DNA from: Geobacter sp.
GTDB taxonomy: Bacteria > Desulfobacterota > Desulfuromonadia > Geobacterales > Pseudopelobacteraceae
Direction of reading: 5' to 3'
Assembly: GCA_027346925.1 (NCBI GenBank)
Contig: DAIERH010000147.1
Location: 1 to 5,982 of the forward strand
DNA: 5,982 nt
Below, one piece after another: positions 1-5,982 of the stretch. Numbering within the stretch: the stretch's first letter is position 1; every line of letters starts with the position of its first letter. The notes below the pieces were generated by a model that saw only the letters and a list, made by a program, of their open reading frames with translations, did not search any database and was not told where the DNA came from. The position numbers and the translations under genes are program-made.

Positions 1-452
1 TCTGCAGCTTTCTGAGGGGGGGACTCCATATTGCGAGAGACCCCGTTGTCCCCCTTTCCCAGGAGATGGAGTTGATCAGAAACTACCTGGACATCCAGAA
101 ACTGCGCATGGGCGACCGATTGGATTATCACATCGATATGCCTCACTCTCTTCTGGTCAAAAAGATCCCTCCCCTGCTGATACAGCCGTTGGTGGAGAAT
201 TCCATCAAACACGGGCTGGAGCCACGAATAGAGGGGGGGAGCATAACCATCAAAGGGGAGATGGATGAGGATGTCGTGAGGATCATCGTCGCCGATTCGG
301 GCAGAGGAATAACCGAAAGCGCCAAGGGCAACGGCGTCGGACTGGAAAACGTCCGGAGGAGAATCCGGATGTCCTCTCAGGCGAAAGGGCGACTGATCCT
401 TGAGGAGAATGTCCCGTGCGGCGTCCGGGCAGTGTTGGAGACCTCGCTATGA
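1..452 (+). CDS. LytS-type sensor histidine kinase, C-terminal part (5' end outside window)
   Basis: This is the cytoplasmic end of a membrane sensor kinase that would phosphorylate the response regulator encoded next. The reading frame is open to the left edge (first full codon at base 3). The residues before the ATG at 66 (SFLRGGL, then DPVVPLSQE) match the end of the His_kinase dimerisation domain of LytS/YehU-type kinases, so that ATG is internal and the gene is truncated only by the window. The segment ELIRNYLDIQKLRMGDRL is typical of the family. The ATPase domain follows: an N-box (QPLVENSIKHG, bases 183-215), a G1 box (DSGRGI, 294-311) and a G2 box (NGVGLENV, 330-353). The phospho-accepting histidine and the sensory/membrane part lie upstream and are not seen, so the signal is unknown. 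The stop codon overlaps the next start (ATGA), indicating translational coupling. Confidence 0.9.
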   Translation, partial: CSFLRGGLHIARDPVVPLSQEMELIRNYLDIQKLRMGDRLDYHIDMPHSLLVKKIPPLLIQPLVENSIKHGLEPRIEGGSITIKGEMDEDVVRIIVADSGRGITESAKGNGVGLENVRRRIRMSSQAKGRLILEENVPCGVRAVLETSL

Positions 453-1216
453 AAACCGTCAAGGCAATGATTGCCGATGACGAAACGGCACTGCGGGAGT
501 TTCTGAAGAGAAAATTGTCCCTCTTGTGGCCGGAGATGACCATCTCCTGTGAGGCCGGTAACGGTGTGGAGGCCGTGGAGCTGGCACACAGGGTGCGTCC
601 GGAGATCGCATTTTTGGACATAAAGATGCCCGGGCTTTCCGGGATCGAGGTTGCCGGAAGACTTCCCGAAGGATGCCTTCCCGTCTTTATCACTGCGTAC
701 GACAAGTTCGCCATAGAGGCCTTTGAGGCCGGAGGGGTGGATTATCTGCTGAAGCCGCCGAGCGACGGCAGACTGGAAAAGATGGTCGCCAGGTTGAAGG
801 CAAGACTGCCGGCTTCTTCGCCCGCTCTGCGGCAGTTGGACGACATACTCGCCAGACTGGCCTTTTCCGTACAATCCGGTGGACAGCGTGAATACCTGCA
901 GTGGATAAAAGTCAGGCACAGGGACAAGATCAGGCTCCTATCGGTGCAGGAGGTCGACTACTTCAAGTCGGCGGACAAGTACACCACCGTCAGGAGCGGG
1001 GCGGAGGAATTCCTGATTAAAAAGAGCATAAAGGAGCTTGCCGACGAACTTTCTCCCGACCAGTTCTGGCAAATCCACCGGGGGACCCTTGTCAACGTCA
1101 CGAAAATCGACGTGGTAACGCGCTCCCTGACCGGCAGCTATGACGTCCATCTGACCGGTTCGGGGGAAATCCTCTCCGTCAGCCGCGCCTTCTCCCATCT
1201 GTTCAGGCAGATGTAG
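449..1216 (+). CDS. LytTR-family response regulator (REC + LytTR DNA-binding domain)
   Basis: This is a 255-residue two-component transcription regulator of the LytR/AlgR type. The receiver domain (about residues 1-120) has the acidic pair D10/D11, phospho-acceptor D57 in FLDIKMPG, T82 and the conserved lysine K102 in YLLKPP. A short linker leads to a LytTR domain (about 152-255) with recognisable IKVRHRDKI, SADKYT, FWQIHRGTLVNV and VSRAFSHLF segments. I chose the ATG at 449 over the in-frame GTG at 416: it overlaps the kinase stop as ATGA, has GGAG at 437-440 at good spacing, and begins exactly where receiver domains begin (MKTVKAMIADDE). LytTR regulators commonly bind direct repeats of about 9 bases near neighbouring transport genes. 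Such repeats are present just downstream, so the DUF3373 barrel gene is a likely target (inference). Confidence 0.95.
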   Translation: MKTVKAMIADDETALREFLKRKLSLLWPEMTISCEAGNGVEAVELAHRVRPEIAFLDIKMPGLSGIEVAGRLPEGCLPVFITAYDKFAIEAFEAGGVDYLLKPPSDGRLEKMVARLKARLPASSPALRQLDDILARLAFSVQSGGQREYLQWIKVRHRDKIRLLSVQEVDYFKSADKYTTVRSGAEEFLIKKSIKELADELSPDQFWQIHRGTLVNVTKIDVVTRSLTGSYDVHLTGSGEILSVSRAFSHLFRQM

Positions 1217-1303
1217 TCGCAGTTCATCTCTTCTCTCTACCGTTCATCGTCACATTCTTCCATCCGTCGCATATCAATTGAACCCCTTCATCCTTTGTTG
1301 AAC
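1198..1303. promoter_or_regulatory. Candidate LytTR binding array (phased GTTCA cores)
   Basis: Three + strand elements share the core GTTCA: TCTGTTCAG (1198-1206), GCAGTTCAT (1219-1227) and ACCGTTCAT (1239-1247). Their cores start at 1201, 1222 and 1242, about two helical turns apart. Measured against the LytTR repeat consensus as I recall it, [TA][AC][CA]GTTN[AG][TG], they match at 8, 8 and 9 of 9 positions. Two more cores lie on the - strand as TTGAAC at 1278-1283 and 1298-1303, again 20 bases apart, with poorer flanks. The first element lies inside the end of the regulator gene. The array sits between the LytTR regulator and the barrel gene. Binding is inferred, not shown. Confidence 0.45.
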
Positions 1304-1330
1304 TATCAGGCATCAACCCCCAACAAAGGA
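1291..1330 (+). promoter_or_regulatory. Inverted repeat overlapping the ribosome binding site of the barrel gene
   Basis: TCCTTTGTTG (1291-1300) and CAACAAAGGA (1321-1330) are perfect reverse complements, 10 of 10, around a 20-base loop. The right arm contains most of the strong Shine-Dalgarno sequence AAAGGAGGAG (1325-1334) that precedes the ATG at 1338. In mRNA the stem would hide part of the ribosome binding site. A competing shorter stem (GTTGA 1297-1301 with TCAAC 1313-1317) would leave it free. As DNA, the arms are 30 bases centre to centre and could instead be an operator. Confidence 0.5.
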
Positions 1331-1337
1331 GGAGTCA

Positions 1338-3281
1338 ATGAAAAAGGGCGTATTGAAGCTGGTGCTTGCGGCGTTCGTGGTGGGGATATCCCTTCCGATT
1401 GCGTCATGGGCCACGGAGGACGACCTGCAGCAGAAGATCGACAGGCTATCCAAGGAGGTTGATAGCCTGAAGGGGCAGGTCAAGAGGGACGAGGACAAGT
1501 CGCTCGGCAAGTGGCTGACCATCGGCGGCGAATACCGCTTCCGGCTCGATTCGCTGCACGGCAGCACGGTGCCCTACTCCGACGCCATCGGTACCATGAC
1601 GAACCTCGTGGGAGGATTTACCGGCCCAACGGGTATAGCGGGGTCCACCATCGGGGGATCTGCCAGCCCCACCGCTACCCAGTTCATCATGCAGGGCCAG
1701 TCGGGCAATCTGTTCACCCCGGCCCAATTCAACACCATCCTCAACCAGTACATGCCGCAGGCCATGGCCGCAACATTGCCAACACTTATCCCAAAGGTCA
1801 TGAACGGCACCTACACGTTGCAGAATACGGCCCTTACGTCCCAACAGCAGGCCATACTCACTACATTGACCGCTCATGTGATGCCCACCGTGTTCAAGAT
1901 GCAGGTGCAGAGCATCCCCGGCCTGATGGCCCTGCTACCCACGGGCACCCCGGGCACAACGACGCTCCAGCAGGCGATGAGTGGTTTTACACCAGCGCAA
2001 CGAGCCGTTTTGTTCCAGGCCATGATGCAGGGCTTCCTCGGCCAAAACAGCGGTAACCTTTCCACAATCCCGGCCTACAAACCCCAACAACCGACACTTA
2101 TGACCAATATGTTCGGCCTCGACCTGCATGCCAAGGCGACCCAGGACGTGACCGTCAATGCCAGACTGCTCATGTACAAGACCTTCGGCTCCCAGGACGA
2201 TTCCCAGGTTGTGGGCAACTACTTCGCCGACCGCGTGGGCGTGTTCGACGGCACCCTCAGCCACGTCCCTTCCAGCAGCCTGCTGAACGTGGACCGCGCC
2301 TATGCCACCTGGAGCAATATCGCCGACCAGCCGATCTGGTTCTCGGTTGGCCGCCGCCCCTCGACCAACGGCGCCCCCAGCAACCTGAGGCTCAACAACG
2401 AGCGCCCCGGCAACGGCGGCACTCCGGCGATGCTGATCGACTATGCCTTTGACGGCGCGACCATCGGCTGGGCTCCGGACATCGAGATGCTGCCCGGCGC
2501 CTATGCCAAGGTCTGCTACGGCCGTGGCTTCGACAGTGGCATCCAGACCCCCACCAACAGCATCAAGAATGCCGAGTTTCTGGGAGTCGCAATCCTCCCC
2601 ATCGATACCGATCCGCTTCGGGTATGGTTTCAGTGGGACCGCGCCTGGAATTTGTTCGACTTCCCGGTCATGCAGAACACCGTTTTCGGCAACACCGCTC
2701 CTTCCACCCACCTCGGCAATATGGACTGGTATGGCGTCGGCGCCTTGAGCACCCTCAAGAACGTCGGCCCGGGCAACCTCAACATATTCGGCGACGTTGC
2801 CATGAACGTCTCCCACCCCGGCGGGAACGTCTCCCAGAATGCCGGGTTCCAGGGGATGCTGACGGGCTCGTTTTTCGCCCAGGAAGCCCCCTCGGACAAG
2901 ACCGGTTTTGGATTTTACACCGGCATCCGCTACGATCTCCCCTCTAAGACCAAGCTCGGCTTCGAGTTCAATCATGGCACCAAGAACTGGGTAACCATGG
3001 CTCCAGCGGGAGACGACATGTGGACCAGCAAGCTCGGCACCCGCGGCAATGTATATGAGCCGTACATCATCCAGGAACTCGACCTGAAACCGATCTCCTC
3101 CTATTTCTCCAAGGCCTTTTTCAGGCTCGGATACCAGTACTATGACTTCGAGTACACTAACAGCAACAACTGGGTCGGCGCTCCGGTCAAGATCTCCGAC
3201 ATCAAGGCAACCGACCTGATGCTCCTGGCACCCATGAAGTATGCACAGGACATCTACGCCACCTTCGAGGTACATTTCTGA
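1338..3281 (+). CDS. DUF3373-type outer-membrane beta-barrel (porin-like) protein
   Basis: This is a 647-residue exported protein, probably a porin-like barrel in the outer membrane. Its substrate is unknown. Residues 1-25 form a signal peptide (KK, hydrophobic core, cleavage after ASWA). Residues 28-54 are a charged heptad-like coiled coil, a feature of many outer-membrane porins. A first strand (KWLTIGGEYRFRLDSL, 58-73) is followed by a low-complexity T/A/Q/M-rich insert (about 75-255) that contains three related segments. Barrel-like alternation resumes from about 259, with NVDRAYATWSNI and GRRPST (338-343), and the chain ends in EVHF, a terminal Phe typical of barrels inserted by the BAM machinery. 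GRRPST, YAKVCYGRGFDSG and YQYYDFEYTNSNNWVGAP resemble DUF3373 proteins I recall from Geobacter. The start is fixed by AAAGGAGGAG at 1325-1334. The gene ends in tandem stops (TGA TAG). The upstream two-component system is the likely controller. Confidence 0.85.
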   Translation: MKKGVLKLVLAAFVVGISLPIASWATEDDLQQKIDRLSKEVDSLKGQVKRDEDKSLGKWLTIGGEYRFRLDSLHGSTVPYSDAIGTMTNLVGGFTGPTGIAGSTIGGSASPTATQFIMQGQSGNLFTPAQFNTILNQYMPQAMAATLPTLIPKVMNGTYTLQNTALTSQQQAILTTLTAHVMPTVFKMQVQSIPGLMALLPTGTPGTTTLQQAMSGFTPAQRAVLFQAMMQGFLGQNSGNLSTIPAYKPQQPTLMTNMFGLDLHAKATQDVTVNARLLMYKTFGSQDDSQVVGNYFADRVGVFDGTLSHVPSSSLLNVDRAYATWSNIADQPIWFSVGRRPSTNGAPSNLRLNNERPGNGGTPAMLIDYAFDGATIGWAPDIEMLPGAYAKVCYGRGFDSGIQTPTNSIKNAEFLGVAILPIDTDPLRVWFQWDRAWNLFDFPVMQNTVFGNTAPSTHLGNMDWYGVGALSTLKNVGPGNLNIFGDVAMNVSHPGGNVSQNAGFQGMLTGSFFAQEAPSDKTGFGFYTGIRYDLPSKTKLGFEFNHGTKNWVTMAPAGDDMWTSKLGTRGNVYEPYIIQELDLKPISSYFSKAFFRLGYQYYDFEYTNSNNWVGAPVKISDIKATDLMLLAPMKYAQDIYATFEVHF

Positions 3282-3344
3282 TAGTCCCACAAAGGCACAG
3301 GCCTCTTCTCCCTGGGAGTTAGGTTTCTTAAAGGGGTAGGGTTA

Positions 3345-3386
3345 AAAACAACCCCGCTTCCCATGTGGGAGGCGGGGCCTTGTTTT
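3345..3386. terminator. Bidirectional rho-independent terminator between convergent genes
   Basis: An 11-pair stem (3352-3362 with 3367-3377, one G-T pair, loop ATGT) is flanked by AAAACAA (3345-3351) and TTGTTTT (3380-3386). These flanks also pair, across a 2-base CC bulge. The hairpin is followed by a T-rich tract on the + strand, and by five T's on the - strand (complement of 3344-3348). It lies 63 bases after the barrel gene and 20 bases after sucD on the opposite strand, so it can end both transcripts. Confidence 0.88.
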
Positions 3387-3405
3387 CAGACGCTATGTGT
3401 CGGCG

Positions 3406-4335
3406 TTATTTTTTTGCCTTTTTCGCCGCCGGTTTTGCCGCCGTCTTCGGGGTGTGCCTGCCGGCCGCATTCAGCGCTTCCACCATGGCGTCGCCCATGC
3501 GGGTCGGGCTGGTGGCCACGGTGACGCCGCACTCCTGGAGGGTGCGGATCTTGTCCTCGGCCTTGCCCTTGCCGCCGGTGATGATGGCGCCGGCATGGCC
3601 CATGCGTTTGCCGGTCGGGGCCGTCACCCCGGCGATGAAGGCCGCCACCGGCTTTTCCATGTTGCCCTTGATCCAGTGGGCCGCCTCCTCCTCGGCACCG
3701 CCGCCGATCTCGCCGATCATGAACACCGCCTCGGTCTGGGGGTCGTTGTTGAACAACTCCAGGACGTCGATGAACTTCATGCCGATGATCGGGTCGCCGC
3801 CGATGCCGACGCAGGTGGACTGGCCCAGGCCTATGTCGGTCAGTTGCTTGACCGCCTCGTAGGTCAGGGTGCCGGAGCGGGAGATCACGCCGATCTTGCC
3901 CGGCTTGTGGATGTAGCCGGGCATGATCCCCAGCTTGCACTGGCCCGGGGTGATCACGCCGGGGCAGTTGGGGCCGACCAGCCTGGTCCTGCTCTTCTCC
4001 TGGACGGCGCGGGCCAGCACCATGTCGCGCACCGGGATTCCCTCGGTGATGCAGACCGCCAGGTCGAGCCCCGCGTCGCACGCCTCCAGGATGGCATCGG
4101 CCGCGCCCGGAGGCGGCACGAAGATCATGGAGACGGTGGCGCTGGTGTAGCGCACCGCCTCTTCCACGGTGTTGAAGACCGGGATGCCGTCGATGTGGAT
4201 GCCCCCCTTGCCGGGGGTGACGCCGGCCACGATGTTGGTGCCGTAGGCGCGGCACTGCTGGGTGTGGAACAGGCCGCTGCGGCCGGTGATTCCCTGTACG
4301 ACGATCCTCGAACTCTTATCGATCAGAATGGACAT
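3406..4335 (-). CDS. sucD: Succinyl-CoA synthetase (succinate-CoA ligase) alpha subunit
   Basis: This subunit carries the CoA-binding site and the phosphohistidine of the enzyme that interconverts succinyl-CoA + ADP/GDP + Pi and succinate + CoA + ATP/GTP in the TCA cycle. The 309 residues show the CoA-binding Rossmann motif GITGRSG (15-21), the signature GPNCPGVITPG (121-131), GEIGGGAEEEAA (208-219) and the active-site histidine H247 in GHAGAIITGGKG. The usual family length is about 290; the extra residues form a tail (290-309) with six Lys and no acidic residues. The start ATG follows AGGAGGG at the end of sucC, and only 3 bases separate sucC's TAG from this ATG, so the two genes are one operon and translation is probably coupled. 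The transcript ends at the shared terminator 20 bases downstream. Confidence 0.97.
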   Translation of the reverse strand: MSILIDKSSRIVVQGITGRSGLFHTQQCRAYGTNIVAGVTPGKGGIHIDGIPVFNTVEEAVRYTSATVSMIFVPPPGAADAILEACDAGLDLAVCITEGIPVRDMVLARAVQEKSRTRLVGPNCPGVITPGQCKLGIMPGYIHKPGKIGVISRSGTLTYEAVKQLTDIGLGQSTCVGIGGDPIIGMKFIDVLELFNNDPQTEAVFMIGEIGGGAEEEAAHWIKGNMEKPVAAFIAGVTAPTGKRMGHAGAIITGGKGKAEDKIRTLQECGVTVATSPTRMGDAMVEALNAAGRHTPKTAAKPAAKKAKK

Positions 4336-4338
4336 GAC

Positions 4339-5508
<1,170 letters not shown>

Positions 5509-5517
5509 CGTGTTCTC

Positions 5518-5540
5518 CATTTTTGCTGAGAGTAAAAATG
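5518..5540 (-). promoter_or_regulatory. Small hairpin abutting the sucC ribosome binding site
   Basis: In the sucC mRNA the leader can form a stem between the 10-base segments at 5531-5540 and 5518-5527, pairing 9 of 10 with a 3-base loop. The stem ends on the first G of the Shine-Dalgarno GGAGA. It is short and AU-rich, so its stability is doubtful. It would place the ribosome binding site directly beside a structure rather than inside one. Confidence 0.25.
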
Positions 5541-5578
5541 TCGTTAACAAAGGTTCGGCGTACGCATGCAGCCGTAAA

Positions 5579-5606
5579 CGTATACCATGGATTTGCGGGG
5601 AGTCAA
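5579..5606 (-). promoter_or_regulatory. Candidate sigma70-type promoter for sucC-sucD
   Basis: On the - strand, TTGACT (complement of 5601-5606, 5 of 6 to TTGACA) is followed after 16 bases by TATACG (complement of 5579-5584, 4 of 6 to TATAAT). It lies upstream of the sucC start and implies a leader of roughly 65 bases. It is the best promoter-like pair I see on this strand, but 16-base spacing and an imperfect -10 leave doubt. Confidence 0.45.
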
Positions 5607-5640
5607 TGTCGGAGCCATTGGTTTCGCGGTTATTTGTTCG

Positions 5641-5691
5641 AAAAAGTGACCATTTGTGTTGCAGGGCGAAATTTATTTTCAAAAAAAGTGA
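5641..5691. repeat. Direct repeat AAAAAGTGA, 42 bases apart, in the divergent region
   Basis: AAAAAGTGA occurs at 5641-5649 and 5683-5691. The 42-base period is four helical turns. A second small repeat, GAAATTT, occurs at 5668-5674 and 5690-5696 (22 bases). The stretch is AT-rich and lies between the two divergent sucC genes, so these may be protein-binding sites, although AT-rich DNA also produces such repeats by chance. Confidence 0.3.
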
Positions 5692-5700
5692 AATTTTGGT

Positions 5701-5729
5701 TTGATTTGGCCGCCAATTAGTGCTAGTAA
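5701..5729 (+). promoter_or_regulatory. Weak candidate promoter for the rightward sucC, with a palindrome in its spacer
   Basis: TTGATT (5701-5706) and TAGTAA (5724-5729) are separated by 17 bases, and a TG at 5721-5722 gives an extended -10. The matches are modest (4 of 6 and 3 of 6). The odd palindrome TTGGC-C-GCCAA (5706-5716) lies between the boxes, the usual place for a repressor operator. An alternative -10, TATAAC at 5746-5751, has no convincing -35. No regulator is identified. Confidence 0.3.
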
Positions 5730-5760
5730 AAATAAAAAAATTTACTATAACTAAAAAACG

Positions 5761-5848
5761 CGTCCGGATTTTGCTCGGCGGCGGATTTCCCGGACGACTC
5801 GACGCATATCTCTACGGCAGCAGAGCATATTTTTCCGGTGTAACGGAA
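5761..5848 (+). promoter_or_regulatory. Potentially structured mRNA leader of the rightward sucC
   Basis: Three successive stems can form. The first is CGTCCGG (5761-5767) with CCGGACG (5790-5796). The second is ATATCTCT (5806-5813) with AGAGCATAT (5822-5830), pairing 8 bases with one bulged C and followed by a T tract at 5830-5834. The third is TTCCG (5833-5837) with CGGAA (5844-5848), ending one base before the Shine-Dalgarno AAGGAG (5850-5855). I do not recognise a known riboswitch. The stems are short and could be incidental. Confidence 0.35.
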
Positions 5849-5861
5849 CAAGGAGACTCAC

Positions 5862-5982
5862 ATGAACATCCACGAATACCAAGGCAAAGCCGTCCTCAAG
5901 AGCTTCGGCGCCCCGGTTCCGCGCGGCTTCCCGGCCTTCACCACGGAAGAGGCGATAGACGCCGCCGCCAAGCTCGGCGGCT
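5862..5982 (+). CDS. sucC: Second succinyl-CoA synthetase beta subunit, N-terminal 40 residues (3' end outside window)
   Basis: The ATG at 5862 follows AAGGAG (5850-5855) at 6-base spacing and opens a frame that runs to the window edge. The product starts MNIHEYQGKAVLKSFGAPVP, the characteristic start of the SucC ATP-grasp domain. It then continues with an acidic/alanine-rich helix (TTEEAIDAAAKLGG) that leads toward the nucleotide-binding lysine segment, which lies beyond the edge. Aligned without gaps to the leftward SucC, 20 of 40 residues are identical, so this is a diverged paralogue and not a recent tandem copy. A sucD partner probably follows outside the window (inference). Malate-CoA ligase and related enzymes share this fold, and 40 residues cannot exclude them. 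Confidence 0.88.
   Translation, partial: MNIHEYQGKAVLKSFGAPVPRGFPAFTTEEAIDAAAKLGG

Larger units (their letters stand above)
5509..5861. other. Divergent intergenic region between two sucC genes
   Basis: This 353-base gap separates the leftward sucC-sucD operon from the rightward sucC. It is markedly richer in A/T than the coding DNA, especially 5665-5758, with A tracts at 5681-5687 and 5728-5740 that could bend DNA or act as promoter UP elements. Frames open in it are extensions or shadows of sucC, and I see no small gene with a credible ribosome binding site. The promoter, operator and leader candidates are listed separately. Confidence 0.8.

Noticed and set aside
416..448. GTG at 416 as the start of the response regulator
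   Set aside because: It would add 11 residues before the normal start of a receiver domain. The ATG at 449 has a Shine-Dalgarno and overlaps the kinase stop.
1935..3290. Open frame of 451 codons antisense to the barrel gene
   Set aside because: It mirrors a long GC-rich gene whose protein is recognisable. The antisense product has no family resemblance and no convincing ribosome binding site.
3406..3415. A-rich slippery run at the end of sucD that might bypass the stop codon
   Set aside because: The run encodes lysines of the tail, no stimulatory structure is evident at the right distance, and shifted frames end quickly in sequence with no recognisable domain.
5509..5682. 58-residue N-terminal extension of the leftward SucC
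   Set aside because: SucC proteins start at MNIHEYQ. The extension runs through the AT-rich promoter region and lacks family similarity. The Shine-Dalgarno serves the ATG at 5508.
5708..5723. Possible sigma54 (-24/-12) promoter with GG and GC elements
   Set aside because: The GG and GC pairs are separated by 12 bases rather than 10, and the flanking consensus is poor.

Overview
The window reads as chromosomal DNA from a GC-rich Gram-negative bacterium. A Geobacter-like member of the Desulfuromonadales is the most likely source. The strongest hint is an outer-membrane protein of the DUF3373 type, which I associate with that group. The LytS/LytTR signalling pair and the succinyl-CoA synthetase genes fit but are not diagnostic. 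The lineage is an inference from remembered families, not a search result.

Left part (1-3281, + strand): the 3' end of a LytS-type sensor histidine kinase overlaps by 4 bases (ATGA) a complete LytTR-type response regulator. After a 121-base gap comes a 647-residue exported beta-barrel protein of the DUF3373 type. The gap is unusually rich in signals. It holds phased GTTCA cores that resemble LytTR-family binding repeats, and a perfect 10-base inverted repeat whose right arm contains the barrel gene's Shine-Dalgarno sequence. The simplest reading is that the two-component system controls its neighbouring porin-like gene, with a possible extra layer of control at translation.

Middle (3282-3405): the barrel gene converges on the next operon, and a strong hairpin with A and T tracts on its two sides serves as a bidirectional terminator.

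Right part (3406-5508, - strand): a complete sucC-sucD operon for succinyl-CoA synthetase (TCA cycle), with a 3-base gap between the genes. SucD carries a lysine/alanine-rich C-terminal tail and SucC an unusual cysteine cluster beside its metal-binding segment.

Far right (5509-5982): a 353-base AT-rich divergent regulatory region, then the first 40 codons of a second, clearly different sucC on the + strand. Two succinyl-CoA synthetase beta-subunit genes therefore stand back to back. The shared region holds a reasonable sigma70-type promoter for the leftward operon, a weak candidate for the rightward gene with a palindrome in its spacer, and a leader for the rightward gene that can form three successive small hairpins. 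No RNA genes, CRISPR arrays, insertion sequences or integrase genes are visible.
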